From: Perilla frutescens
Lineage: Eukaryota > Streptophyta > Magnoliopsida > Lamiales > Lamiaceae
Direction: 5' to 3'
NCBI GenBank assembly: GCA_026008535.1
Contig: BRKX01000007.1
Location: 54,177,001-54,241,000 of the forward strand
Length of the DNA stretch: 64,000 nucleotides
Shown: in pieces, positions 22,002-33,193 of the stretch
How positions within the stretch are numbered: the stretch's first letter is position 1
How the letters are laid out: each line of letters starts with the position of its first letter
The notes under the pieces: model-generated
Told to the model about the DNA's origin: nothing
Databases searched by the model: none
What the model saw: the letters and a program-made list of their open reading frames with translations, nothing else
Position numbers and translations under genes: made by a program

Positions 22002-22740
22002 TGTAACACCTCGGTCCTGAAAGACCGTGGAAATAGACGCCATGGGGGTTGGAATTAAGAAGCGGGAAAGAAAGGGGGTAATCTGATTAACAAAATCTCA
22101 ACAGAAGACTCAGATTATTCAAACATGCTTTATGATAATATATACTAATGCACTTAGTGGGCAAGTTTTCACAATTCAAGTTATGCAAATCATTTTGTTA
22201 AAGTAATCTATCTGTGTTCATACAGGTAGTGAAGATTAGGAGGTTTTAAAATTGAAAGGAACCTAAGTTCACAAAAATATTTTATCGTCAAGCGCTTAAG
22301 AGTATAACCAGTCACTGCCTGTAACCCGTAATATATCACCAACGTGTAAAGTTGAGTATGGCCAAAGTATACCCAATGAGTATAACCAATAAGTGTTTTA
22401 TTTTAGTCTCACCGACAAGGAGTAGGGCATGACAAATAATGCATTTATGCTATTGCTACTCACATTGATACAGTGCTGGTATATGAGACCCCGACAACAT
22501 ACAGTAGCACGTAAATATTTAACACAGATAGTCACATATGGAATTTTAACAAAGCAGAGTTTAATAACTCGAAAGATACAATTTGTAAAGATATAGTATA
22601 GTAGCCCATTTGGATGTAGAAAATCTGTAACACATATAAGCTTTCAAATTCAGGGTCGATCCTGCCCAGATTCTGCTCAAATTCGGTTACTTTGTCTGGG
22701 CCTAGAACAACCAATCTTAGCTTAGTTTAGCTAAATGACC
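22002..22740 (-). mobile_element. gypsy E 5' LTR (outer end not located)
   Basis: The inner end reads TGTAACACCTCGGTCC on the plus strand (LTR 3' end GGTGTTACA on the minus), next to a perfect primer site. Near the end is a hairpin, CGGTC-CTGAAA-GACCG (22011-22026). I could not place the outer end; it may extend towards 23149. Confidence 0.65.
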
Positions 22741-23149
22741 GCTATTAAAACTCAACTCTTAAACTCCCTTTTAATTTAATTTATGTTTCTATACTACACT
22801 TTATATTTTATTATAAATCATATAGCATTTTTAAATAATTGATAATTTATTTTCTTATTATTATTATTATTAAACTTATATACGCAAGTGTGTAACCTTC
22901 TGCCCAAAACAAAAATAATAATTAAAATATTAAGATTTATGACTTCTTACAACAATATAGAACTTGCGGATCAAACAGAAACTATATTACTTATTTATCT
23001 TATTGTAATAGTATAGATGCAAATAAATACGAAGCCACTGCCTCAATTTACTTAGATACTCTCTTGTTCTTTATTAATTTAGTTTATATATTTGTTCTAC
23101 AATTTACAAATCACCATAGCATATCTAACCTCTACTTGGGAAGTATTAC
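22741..23149. other. AT-rich stretch between LTRs
   Basis: No gene. Could be the outer part of the gypsy E LTR. The last bases (TTGGGAAGTATTACTT) resemble the start of a copia LTR split by the next element. Confidence 0.35.
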
Positions 23150-23407
23150 TTACGTGGATTGTAGATGCTCTCATTTTATTATTTTACTAATTTTCTTACA
23201 AGTATAGTAATATATATATGTATCTCATATAGCTAAAATTGGCTCGTAAGTTTTCACATATTTTTTTTAAACTCTACCCAAATTATTATAAATCAAGATT
23301 AGGCATTCCCCAATTAAAGAAGATGAACATAACTACATCGACATGAATTGAATAATTTGTATTAAAAAGAATTTAGTCATGAATCTGAAACAAAGTTTAT
23401 ATTCTTC

Positions 23408-23440
<33 letters not shown>

Positions 23441-24146
23441 CTGATTCAATTTATAATTAGCAAAGCAAAATAATTACCTTTTCTTTCAATATTGGAGATG
23501 ATAGTACTGCTAATTTATTCTCTGCCGAATTCCCTTTGGTTTCCAAGTGTAAATTATGTGGAATTTGATTACTAATTTCCCCTATTTGCTAATCATTTCA
23601 TTCCTCATTTATCTATTAATAACACTTGTATATATTTCTTTGCATCTAGATCATTTTGTTGCCGCAAATGGCCATGTGTCAATTACGTGGAAAAAGCTTA
23701 GTGACTACATTTAGCTAGTGTCTATGGAATGTAATAAACTATCTAGAAATATTGATTTTATATAATCATTACTAATATGTTAACTATATACGTGTGTGTG
23801 TGTATTACCATTTTATAAGTACTATCTATTTAAATAATAATATATTTTTAGATAATTCATATATCCTGGATATGATTATATCTCAAAAAAAATATATAGA
23901 GTTCTAAAATAAATAAATAAATAAATACAAGAATATTCTGGGTATCTCTAACCTACTCCAACAAACATATTTCAACTTAAAAAAAAATGAGACCTACAAA
24001 GATTCATTTTCTTCCCTAGCTTACCCTTAAGGTAATCATAAGCTATTATTTTAAGACTAATTTTTTTTTTTGGATATTACATTTATTCTAACTATTAGAT
24101 TTATATTTCTAATTAAATTTAGATAATAAAATTTTGGGGAATTACA
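23150..24146 (-). mobile_element. second copy of the gypsy D LTR
   Basis: Matches 13912-14906 almost base for base in the same orientation, differing by scattered substitutions and repeat lengths ((TA)n 23409-23436, (GT)n 23791-23804, an added AAATAAATAAAT near 23910). Its inner neighbour is not a primer site, so it is more likely a solo LTR than the gypsy D 5' LTR. Flanks GTATTACTT and GTTTTACTT resemble a duplicated site in the copia B LTR start. Confidence 0.75.
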
Positions 24147-24791
24147 GTTTTACTTCTTCAGTGAAATAAAAGTAAAACTTAATTTATTTAATTATATCCT
24201 AAGTTTATTGGATATTGGATATTAAATAAATTAGTGGGTCAATTTAATATTCTTTTAGATCCCTATTGTAGCCTAATATGACTTTAATGGACTAGAGATA
24301 GAAAAAGAGATAGAGGTCCAAACCCAGTAGGGTTGGGACACTGGATTTCCACCACCCCCTTATAAATAAGAGGGTAGGGAGTTCGAAATTGACTACTACT
24401 AAATCAACCCCTCTTATGTTCTCTTTATCTCCACATATTCCATACCGATCTAGTAGATTTTAGCCTACCCTGAATCTAGATACAGTCCAGGAATACAACA
24501 GAAGATCTCGGAGTAGAATATCAATGGAGGCCGCCATTTTCAGTAGAGAGAAAGGGGGTGCCAGTTTTGTTTCATTCAATAGCAAGATTAGATCTGTAAT
24601 CTTGTCCTTAGACCGTCTGACAATTGTAAGAAATTTGAATCTATGTTTTCCGCTTTATTAGATTCGTTTTGCATGGTTTTGTGATAGACGTGTATAAACA
24701 TGATTGAATATAAAATTATGATTTGCATGAACATGGGATTAATGAACATCCAAGTGATACCGCGATTGTTTAATTCAAAAAAACCCCAACA
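24147..24791 (+). mobile_element. copia B 5' LTR
   Basis: Ends CCCCAACA at 24791 and aligns with the copia A LTR pieces. TATAAATA at 24361-24368. The first bases are displaced by the gypsy D-type LTR. Confidence 0.8.
24361..24368 (+). promoter_or_regulatory. copia B LTR TATA box
   Basis: CCTTATAAATAAGAGG context, about 215 bp into the LTR. Confidence 0.7.
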
Positions 24792-25139
24792 AGTATCCAT
24801 TCCTATCTAGTAGATTTAAGCCCACCCTGAATCTAGATACAGTCCGGGAATACAACAGAAAATCGAGAAGTCGAGTTGGTAAGTGTGTTGCACCATTTAT
24901 CATACTTACAACAGCAATATTAGACCTTTAATCTTGTCCTCAACCCGACGTTCATTTGTTAGTGTTTTTCAGTATTCTATGTTTCCATTTTTAGTAGAAC
25001 CGAAAACCGGATTGCATGTTTAATTGAACTCGGTTTCTTAAAATAGATGAGCTACAAAAATATATGGCATACATGACATTAGGATTAAAGAGCAACCAAA
25101 GATATCCTGCGGTGGATTAATTCGAAAAAACCCCCAACA
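24792..25139 (+). mobile_element. partial second copia LTR in tandem
   Basis: Begins inside the LTR (ATCCATTCCTATCTAGTAGA, matching 24436 onward) and ends CCCCCAACA at 25139, followed by the primer site. It differs from the first LTR over its last 250 bp, so it is not a simple recent duplication. Confidence 0.75.
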
Positions 25140-25141
25140 AT

Positions 25142-25153
25142 TGGTATCAGAGC
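25142..25153 (+). promoter_or_regulatory. copia B primer-binding site
   Basis: Perfect TGGTATCAGAGC, two bases after the LTR end. Confidence 0.9.
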
Positions 25154-25674
25154 GGGTTTTGGCACTATTCTAGATTTAATCCTAGGATGAATTCGAAATA
25201 CATGTTTAAATTTGATGATAAATTTATGGTGCTTAAATTTTAAGATTTAAATATGTAAGTATTTCGATTTTTATGTGTTCAAAACTCGGATGAATTTTTG
25301 ATGTAGTTCAAAAATTCTAGTTTTGAGGAACACTGTATTTTTTGATCTACACCATATTAGATTTGGAATGGTTTTTGATGTTGTGAAAACGTCCACACGA
25401 TCGTGATTTATTAATTAGAATATTACATGACCGTGTTATTTTTCGGCTATTAATCTGCTTGTTGTAAGGAAATTCAACTGCAGGCAAATTAAAGGTTTAA
25501 TCACTGTTTAAAAATAAATTTTATAAACGTCCACACTATCGGGCCTTATAAAAAACATTTTTAAAATTTCAGTGGAAAAAGTATATAATTTTGCTGAGGG
25601 TTTCGATTATATACCATTTATCCTTAAGTTTGTAACTGTACTGCATGTTTATTTTTCAGTTATTCTATATCATC
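25154..25674 (+). other. copia B leader
   Basis: About 0.5 kb, collinear with the start and end of the copia A leader but lacking its 1.9-kb middle. Keeps both AACGTCCACAC motifs. Confidence 0.7.
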
Positions 25675-26052
25675 ATGGCACTCTCAAATCTATCATCTAT
25701 ACTCAAAGAAAACAAGTTAGTCGGTGAAAACTATAATGACTGGATTTGTACTTTAAGAGGAATGTCCTCTGAAGCCAGATGAGAATTCTGGCGAAGAGCA
25801 AAGGTTGGCCTATGCTAAGTGGGTCAAGTCTGCTGAGATTGCACACTGATATATTTTGGCTTCTATGTCAAATGCACTGCAACTGCAACATCAGTCTATG
25901 AAGACTGCTTATGATGTCATGTACAACCTTAAGGATCTCTTCGATCACGAGAACCGCTCAGCGTGCCATTTGGTGATGAAGAAACTGATGAGCACCAGCA
26001 TGGCTGACTCTACACCTGTTTGGGATCACGTTCTCAGCATGATGAGTTATCT
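25675..26052 (+). pseudogene. copia B gag, 5' part
   Basis: ATG at 25675, then ALSNLSSILKENKLVGENYN. A deletion after GENYNDW removes the segment that reads NFILVAEGHKFVLEKV in copia A and shifts the frame; a TGA follows near 25846. The frame at 25856-26052 then reads MSNALQLQHQSMKTAYD and RSACHLVMKKLM. Interrupted at 26053 by SIRE2 within MMSYL. Confidence 0.85.
26048..26052 (+). repeat. SIRE2 target-site duplication TATCT (left)
   Basis: TATCT directly before TGTTGGTCCC; repeated at 60218-60222. The restored reading is MMSYLAEIETLGG, matching copia A. Confidence 0.95.
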
Positions 26053-26885
26053 TGTTGGTCCCCGGGCGAGTCAAAATCAGTTTAGAGGGGGGATGAATAA
26101 ACTGATCCAAAAACTTAACAATAATTGCGGAATATTCAAGGCCCGTTTGACTCGCTAAGTTATCCATGCTATTAGGAGATCATTTGAGATGATCAGCTAG
26201 CTCGGAGTGCTGTGTGTGTTAGACATGTGCAGGTTAAAATATGCAACTGAAACTAAAAAGTAAAGCAGAGCACACAAGGAGTTTTATAGAGCTTCCAAGC
26301 TGAACTTCTACGTCCTCTCTTCCTTCCGCAGAAGGGCAATTCACTATGCAAGTGTAATGTTCCTTTATTACAGTTACACAGTGAAGACAAGTGTTGGACC
26401 TGGAAGTCGGTGACTTTTACGATTCACGAATTCCTTTCCGCCTGTTGCCGTCCCAAAAGTGATGAACCAACGCAAGTAGCATCCTTAGCCGGTTTCTGGG
26501 CGACGGCTCACACTTACCGATCTCAACTGCTTGCTGAGACTTTAGGTGCTATTGCGGTCTTTACAAGGTTTTAGATCTCTTTCAATCTTCAAGAAGACAG
26601 TCTTGAAACTGGTATGAACTGATGTGCTCCTTTGCGCGTCTTCGGCTTGAGCTTAGTAGTTGATCTTTATAGAACAGAACTAAGAGAATTGCTCTGGCTG
26701 GAATTCTTCAACTGCTAGCTTGATAAGAAGTCTAGCTCCTTCTCTTCTCAGTTAGACTTTTGCTTTTGCTGAGTCTAAGCATGAGGCTTTAGAGCTTTGG
26801 TGAATGTCTTCGCTGAAAGTCTATGCAGAAATTCTGAGCAAAAGTTCTCTTCAAGAGTAAAAAGTCACGATCATCTTCTGGGTTG

Positions 26886-26904
26886 CTCATCTTTTATAGA
26901 TGAG
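26886..26904 (-). promoter_or_regulatory. SIRE2 3' LTR TATA box in an inverted repeat
   Basis: Minus strand CTCATC-TATAAAA-GATGAG; TATA lies exactly in the loop. The 5' LTR has CTCAAC-TATAAAA-GATGAG (58979-58997). Confidence 0.75.
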
Positions 26905-27199
26905 TGCCTGGTGACCGTTGATGATCACTGTGTGATCATAAATGATAAAGCCATTGAGGGGCTTTCATTTAAATAGAGCAGTTGAGTAGCCTTTGTGCTT
27001 CTGACAAGCTTTTAATCTAAGATCTCGGTTGTATTAAATTCAAGATCTTCTTGTTGGCTTTTCTAAAATTTGAATTTTAGTTGCGGCTTCTATCTTAATC
27101 TTCAGGTCTGGGCTTTGTCTGTTAGTTGGAATCTTCAGTTCCTTGTCTATCAGCTTTGCGCATCCTTGGCAGTTTGGAAAGCTCCAGTTTAGATCGTCT

Positions 27200-27760
27200 T
27201 CGGCTGGTAGTTCTAGACTCTGGCTTGATGCTTTCTGAGCTCCAATTTGGCTTGCTTCAGCTGGCAGTTTGAACCAATGTTCTTCAGTTGGTATTTTGGA
27301 CTGGTGTCCCTTCAGCTAGAACTTCCTTGGACTGGTCTTCAGTTCGGGGGCTAGCGCTTCTTCAGTTGGACTTCAGAACTAATGCGTCTTCAGCTGATAT
27401 CCTTTGAATTAGTACTTCTTCAGGTGAAACTTCATTCTTCAGCTGGGACTTCTTGAGCTGGTATTTTCTTCAGCTCAAACCTTGGATTGATACACTCTTT
27501 AGCTGGTATTCTTCTTCAGCTAGAATCTTCTTGAGCTGGTATATTCTTTAGCTTAGACTTGGTCTTCTCTGCAATTAGTAATCTTCTTCAGCTGGGACTG
27601 TCTTTTAGCTAAAATTTCTCTTTAACTAGAACTTGGGCACTACTGGGCTGGTGCCTTGAACTGGTAGCTTCAGCTGGTATTCTTCTTCAGCTGGAAATGG
27701 GCATTTATGAATCGGTACCTTCTTCATTTAATGACTGTAGACTGATGGAATTTGGTACGC
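27200..27760 (-). repeat. dense CTTCAGCTGG repeat array in SIRE2 3' LTR
   Basis: About 20 imperfect copies of CTTCAGCTGGNANTN (minus TCCAGCTGAAG), 10-30 bp apart, with the palindrome CAGCTG at the core of many. The 5' LTR carries the same array at 59290-59830. Confidence 0.8.
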
Positions 27761-27839
27761 CAAACTTGATAGTACCTGCAACTTTCAATTTATCTTGCTA
27801 ACTGATCTAGTAAGCAAGCTACAGTCTCTCTATTCAATA

Positions 27840-27990
27840 GCTCTATTGTGGTTGGATTTTTTTCTTTTCTTTTATCTCTGTTCTTTTCTCTCTCTTTTCT
27901 TTTCTCAGCTCTTGGCTAATTTCTCTCCTTTTTTCTTCTTATTTTTTTCTTTTCTCTTTTCTTTTCTCTTTTTCTTTTTCTTTCCTTGTA
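27840..27990 (+). repeat. polypyrimidine tract in SIRE2 3' LTR
   Basis: Runs of TTTTC/CTTTT nearly without purines; counterpart at 59928-60048. Open frames over it are compositional. Confidence 0.85.
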
Positions 27991-28153
27991 TGGATGATCA
28001 TTTTCAGGCTTTTATAGCTCGATTTTTTTATATGATCATCCTTAGTTTTCTGCTTTATTCCTGTTCAGTTTTTCAAGGCTCTTCATATTTTGATATATTT
28101 TGACATCTCAACAAAATCCCAGTCAGGAAAACCCTTGATAGTTTTTCCTAACA

Positions 28154-28168
28154 ATTTCCCCCTTTTTG
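28154..28168 (-). promoter_or_regulatory. SIRE2 polypurine tract
   Basis: Minus strand CAAAAAGGGGGAAAT immediately inside the 3' LTR. Confidence 0.85.
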
Positions 28169-28813
28169 ATGATGTCCAAAACATAGCAAAATTGAGCAAT
28201 GATGGAAAAACTGATTAAGAAGTTTTGAGTTGTGTAAAAAAAAAACACAATCAAGCAAGAAAACTTTCTATAGCTAAGAAACTGATTATATGAAATGATT
28301 AGATCTTTTTCAACCTACAACAGTTTTCTTTTCTTTTTCTTCTTTTTCTTCAGTTTCTAGCTCTTCAGTTGCTGCGCTTCTTCAGCTGGTATTCATCTCC
28401 TCCTTTATCTATTCCACCAGTTGCTAGACTCTCTGTTTTCTCTAGCACTAGCATTTCTCCATACGTCACCCCAAACTTCCATTTGAGGCTGATGCCTCTC
28501 ATCTTTGGCGGCTCTTCTCCATACAGCTCCCCAAACTTCCCCTTGAGGCTGTACTTCCCCCTGAAACCATGCTTTGAATCTAATCCCAGAGACTCAGAAA
28601 CTTTATTCCATCATCTTTCTCAATGTGTACATTCTCTTCCCCTTTTTTGGTATCATCCAAAAGGGTGTGCATATGTATATCAAAAGAAGGAATGAGAACA
28701 TTTGGTAACAAGCTAAATGTGGTAGCTAGGTTACCTTCAAATCGAGAGGGGTATGGTTGTTCTCTTGGTGGTGAGGGTAGCCAGTTGGATGCTTCTTCGG
28801 TTGGTATGAACTG
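28169..28813 (-). other. SIRE2 3' untranslated region
   Basis: Between extra ORF B and the polypurine tract; short CTTC-rich repeats, no coding motif. A duplicated phrase CTCCCCAAACTTCC / CACCCCAAACTTCC occurs near 28470 and 28530. Confidence 0.5.
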
Positions 28814-30265
28814 TCATAGATCTGGCAGTGGAGACTGAATTTGTGGTTCAGTTGTCATCATGGCTAAACTCGAGAAGAGTTCTTCATTTGAAGGTGGGTG
28901 GTCGAACTCTATCGGTGTGGAAGATGAATTGGATGGCTCTGCAAAGGGCAGTGGAACTGCGACTGGTACTCCATACTGGATTTTGTGGATCATTGAATCC
29001 ATAATTTTAGAGAGTGTGGGAGTACCCGTGGATGGATTGTTCATCCAGTTTCTGCTCCAAATTCCTTCTTGACTCCAGAAATGGCATCCCTTCATGTCGA
29101 GCAATTCAGACATGACTGCCTCATCAACTTGATATCTCTAGAGTGACCATCTGAGATATCGCTTCAGTTGATTGAAGATATTGGAGTCGTGGCTCTCAAT
29201 GATGTGGAATCTACTTAGCAGATTGTTGAGAGTTTCGTTCAAGAGATATTCAACGCCATCTATGTAGTTGTTTTTAGTTGGTTCGGACTCAGCTGACGCA
29301 GTTGATTCAGTTATCATGTCATCTTCTGACATGATCTACTTCTCTCGACTGTCTGAAGTCGATTAAGTCGGAGTAGAGTATCCTTCTTCAGCAGTTCTCT
29401 ATCACCTCGATCGCTTATCAAAAAGCTTCAGGTTCTTTCTTCTTCTAACAAAAATTATGGGGAGATAATCCCTTCTGTCCAGCAACTCACCTGGGTGATG
29501 GAGAATTTGGATCTAATCACATATGATCATGCTGATCTGGTTGAGAAACCCAAACTTCTCTATGAATGTTCCAATTTGTTGGTCAAAACTGACCTTGCGA
29601 ACATTCTGGCGTAGTTGTGATAGCACATACGATGCCCAGTCAACTCTGCATCGGTTGTAGAAGAGTGTTATCAGATGAGCATGCTTAGCACTAAAGCCAG
29701 TATAGTCCATATTGCCTCTTAGGCAGTGGATGACTATATCTTCGAGTTGGATGAACTCCGACCGAAGACTGTCTTTCGGTCTATATGAATAATCATTATG
29801 CTCAACTCCTGGTTTCATCCATTGGCTCCACAATTCTCATTGATTAGGTATGGCAATTGAGTCTACCTGAGAACCTGATCTTCGAAGATGGAGTGTTTAC
29901 ATCATTGTTTCCTTGGAGATCATGATTGGGTACCCTCTGACTGAAGAGATGATGTTGCCATTTTCTGCAACTTGTGAGTAGATGTAGAACTCGACAACTA
30001 ACTCTGGAAAGCAATGTCCAAAATGAGGACCCTGTGTAAGAAACTAAAAAAGTTCAATTCCCTCCACTGCAGAGATCAAGCGATGAAACTCATCAGCTTT
30101 AAGTCTCTTCATCATATAATCCAGTTCAATGAACATGTCTCTTTTAATGTTAATAGCAAGTCTAGCTGGATCGATGTATTGCGCGGGCAGTTCCATTCTA
30201 CAAAAAAGAGAGTACTTTAGAGAGATTGAATGGATTAGAGAGAGAGAGAAAGAGATGCAAAACAA
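28814..30265 (-). pseudogene. SIRE2 extra ORF B (putative plant transposon protein-like)
   Basis: Several collinear frames broken by stops: MELPAQYIDPARLAI (30200-30156), then FPELVVEFYIYSQVAENG and VRGYPIMI (about 30000-29900), SEFIQLEDIVIHCLRGNMD and LITLFYNRCRVDWASYVL (29740-29610), then a polar tail (29332-28814). The layout EFY..A.....VRG....I, then helical segments ending in VDW..., resembles the uncharacterised plant-transposon domain common in retrotransposon extra ORFs (Pfam PF20167 type, from memory). It sits where SIRE elements have an env-like ORF, but I see no signal peptide or membrane segment. Paralogue: extra ORF A. Confidence 0.6.
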
Positions 30266-30640
30266 TGCAAGGAGAGTAATGAGATAGATATTTGATCTTT
30301 GATATGTGTCTCCTTAGCATTTAAAAGAAGCTTTGCATGCATGTACAGGAGTTTGCACTCGAGTACTCCTCAACTGATCAGTTGATAGATTTGACTGATG
30401 CTCAGTTGGCTTAAATGTGATGAACATCTCAGCTGTCTACAAGCTTAGCTTAACTTTAGATCAACGGCTGAGATTTTATCCATTTGAAAATGGGGTAGTT
30501 GCCATAAATAGAAAATATTTGGTGCAAGATTTTGCTATTTATATATCTCATGCAATTGACGTGCGGTTGTTTCGTGGTCATAATAATTCTCAAGAGAGAG
30601 TTATCCTTATGCCCACAGCAAGGCGTAGCAAGCTTATGTG
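30266..30640 (-). other. leader upstream of extra ORF B
   Basis: Non-coding; contains GAGAGAGAGAAAGAGA (30238-30253) just beyond the ORF start and short phrases resembling 52910-53090 upstream of extra ORF A. The left insertion boundary within SIRE2 lies near 30560-30640. Confidence 0.45.
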
Positions 30641-32100
30641 AGTAAGGGTCGATCCCATGAGGAGCTGCGAATTATATCTTCAGTGTCACTTTTCTAATAG
30701 GTTTGAGGATTATTGTGGTCTCCGTACTTGTATTTAAAGACTGTAAAATAAAATAAAAAAACAAAACAAAACAAGAAAGGATATATTAGTAGTAACGTAT
30801 TCCGGATTAGAACTTAGATGTCGAACTTAGCAAACACTTGACTGATCATGGGCACGCTGATTACTTATGTAAACCTAATTATCTGGTTAAAGGTACCGGA
30901 TCTTTCTCAATGTACCCAATCTATCCTTTCAGTTTAGCTTAGAGGTGATCTCTCGTCCCCTAAACCCTAACTTGTTACCCAACCCCGATCTCTCATATGA
31001 TTGTAAGCAACAAAGTAGCATTATGATCTAGACAGACCCAGATTTACCTAGACAAAGATCTCTCTTATGCCCAAAATACCCGTGATGCATCCCATCCATT
31101 TATGACCAACACACAGCTACGATTCATTGACCATTTATAGAGATAGTGAACAGAATTCTAATTAACGAGTGATCAGCCACGATTAACTATCTTAATTAGC
31201 CAACTGTATAATACAACAAAGAAAATGACTACACGACAAAACCAGATTCACACAATTTATGCCCATAAGCCTCACGGTTCTTACGTGTTCATTAAGTTCT
31301 AGCTGCTCATGCTAGACTTAGAACAATAAAAATAAATAAAAGGAATAAAACAAAACATAATATAAATGAAAAATTTACTTATATTATTTAGCAAAAGAAA
31401 TCTAGCACCAATGCTGGATTTGAAGAACATAAACTAGTGCGGAAAAGTAAATTATTTATGCATAAAAGAAAAGGTGTTAATTGTGTGTTCGGCCTCTGCT
31501 ATGAAAGACATATATATAGGAGTGCAAAGACACTAGGTAAACTTCCTGACAGGCCGGGGATCTTCAGCCCAACACGCAGCCACCATGCCCAAGACTTTTC
31601 ATATCTAGTAGTGTGGCACCCTCAAATGGATGTAGAAGAAAAGACTAACAATGTGAGTGTGCCTTGTATTTTTTTTTTTTTTGAAATAGAATGGAAAAGC
31701 ATTGGATCACTTAAGAAAGGACAATATTTACTTTCACACATAATTTACATAAATATATTAAGGGAAGAAAGAGTACTCCGAAGTGAAAAGAGTATGATAG
31801 GAAAGATAAAAGTTTATATACAATCAAAACGGTAAACTTCGAAGAAGTTTCACGCTTGAACAAAAATAGAGTCAAAAGGTGGTGCAAAAAGCTAATAAAA
31901 AAAAAGCCCATCAGGTCGTCATCCATATACATAGACCCACAGGAACTTGTAGGAACTCCACGTCCCACACCATGCATTCTCGTGCTTCATCTGGGTCACC
32001 TACAAAGCATGAACTACATGAGCTAAAGCTCCGTAAGCAGAAATCATGCATGCGACCTCATACACAACGCATAAAGAAGACACCACACCATGGCTAATGC
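30641..32100. mobile_element. unidentified LTR-element sequence (possibly Tat/Athila-like)
   Basis: The phrase AAGGGTCGATCCCATGAGGAG at 30646-30666 and the following non-coding 700 bp look like LTR or 3' UTR sequence of Tat-lineage gypsy elements, from memory. At 31668-31682 is a T run followed by GAAATAGAATGG, as expected for the reverse complement of a poly(A)-ended retroposon. Termini not found. Confidence 0.35.
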
Positions 32101-32242
32101 TCGTGATATAAAATATTTTCATTTCAAAAGTATTTTCACTGTTTAGGAACTTGGCTCCCTTCACCAGACACCAACATGAGTCATGAGCTCATAATATAAT
32201 CAATATCACTTGGCCAGAATGTGATTAGTGCACTCATGTGGC

Positions 32243-32432
32243 TCGTCCTTCCTCGACCCCAAGGGACACGCCCCCTGTCTGTTCCCTTTGATCCCACATG
32301 AAAGTCATCCCACATCAGCCACTCATCACCTCAAAGGTGCAGTCGAAGTAGACCATCCTCCCTGGACCCCAAGGGACACGCCCTCTGCATGTTCCCTTTG
32401 ATCCCGCATGGAAGTCAACCCACTCGAGGCAC
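32243..32432 (+). repeat. 110-bp-spaced tandem duplication
   Basis: Two 80-bp copies, each with GACCCCAAGGGACACGCCC and GTTCCCTTTGATCCC. AAGGGA and TCCCTT form a stem in each. Confidence 0.85.
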
Positions 32433-33164
32433 AAATATACAACACGGGCTGGTGGTGACCAATCCCAAACAAAACACTTTCTCTCTCTCAAAACCATTTC
32501 ATACATGCAACTCGACAATATCTACATGACGTGCATGCATATGCTCATGCTCATGTACAAGATATTTAATGCAAATAGATAGAACGCCACAAGCATATTA
32601 CATCACATATTTATGAGGTAATAAATTATAACAACATAATAGCAAATATAATCACATAATAATATATTCATGCATTGTAGTTGCAAATGGATTTCTACTT
32701 ACCTGGATCGAGTCCAAAGCTTAAAATGTTTGAAATCATAAATTGATGTTTTCTTTCCAAAATCTAATCAAAATAAAGTAAGAACCATACATCACTAATC
32801 GATAATAATCTATAATTTAATAATCTTCTCTACTTATTAAATTACAATTTAACCATCTTCTCTAAATATTCTATATTTTTAAACAAACATACTAACAATT
32901 AACCAATATGTCGTGCTTATATTTTTAATAACATTACACTTAATATTCTAAATCACATAATCTAATCAATGCCTATAAATCACAAAATGGAAAAATCAAA
33001 TTACTTAATTATTTACAATTAATATATATCCTATTATAATAATAACAATTATTGAGACAGTTGTCGTTAGTTTCATATACTACTAAAATGTCTGCCTTAA
33101 GAATTATAGCAAAGAAATATGATTACATAATAGTTTCAATTATAAATTTTGAAACACATGACAC

Positions 33165-33193
33165 CTATATATATATATATATATATATATATA
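33165..33193 (+). repeat. (TA)n microsatellite
   Basis: Uninterrupted TA dinucleotides in the AT-rich LTR-like stretch. Confidence 0.9.

Larger units (their letters stand above)
26053..28153 (-). mobile_element. SIRE2 3' LTR (2,101 bp)
   Basis: TGTTGGTCCC at the outer end to TTCCTAACA at 28153, adjoining a polypurine tract. TATA box in a 6-bp inverted repeat (26886-26904), dense CAGCTG-type repeat (27200-27760) and a polypyrimidine tract (27840-27990). Confidence 0.92.

Noticed and set aside
27795..28103. Phe/Leu-rich open frame that looks like a membrane protein
   Set aside because: It translates the polypyrimidine tract of an LTR; the other LTR lacks the frame.
28814..30265. Envelope-like protein in the SIRE2 extra ORF
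   Set aside because: I see no signal peptide, transmembrane segment or fusion-like stretch, so I call it an accessory ORF of unknown function.
30956..30974. CCCCTAAACCCTAAC, telomere-like repeat
   Set aside because: Only about two units, inside transposon-like sequence.
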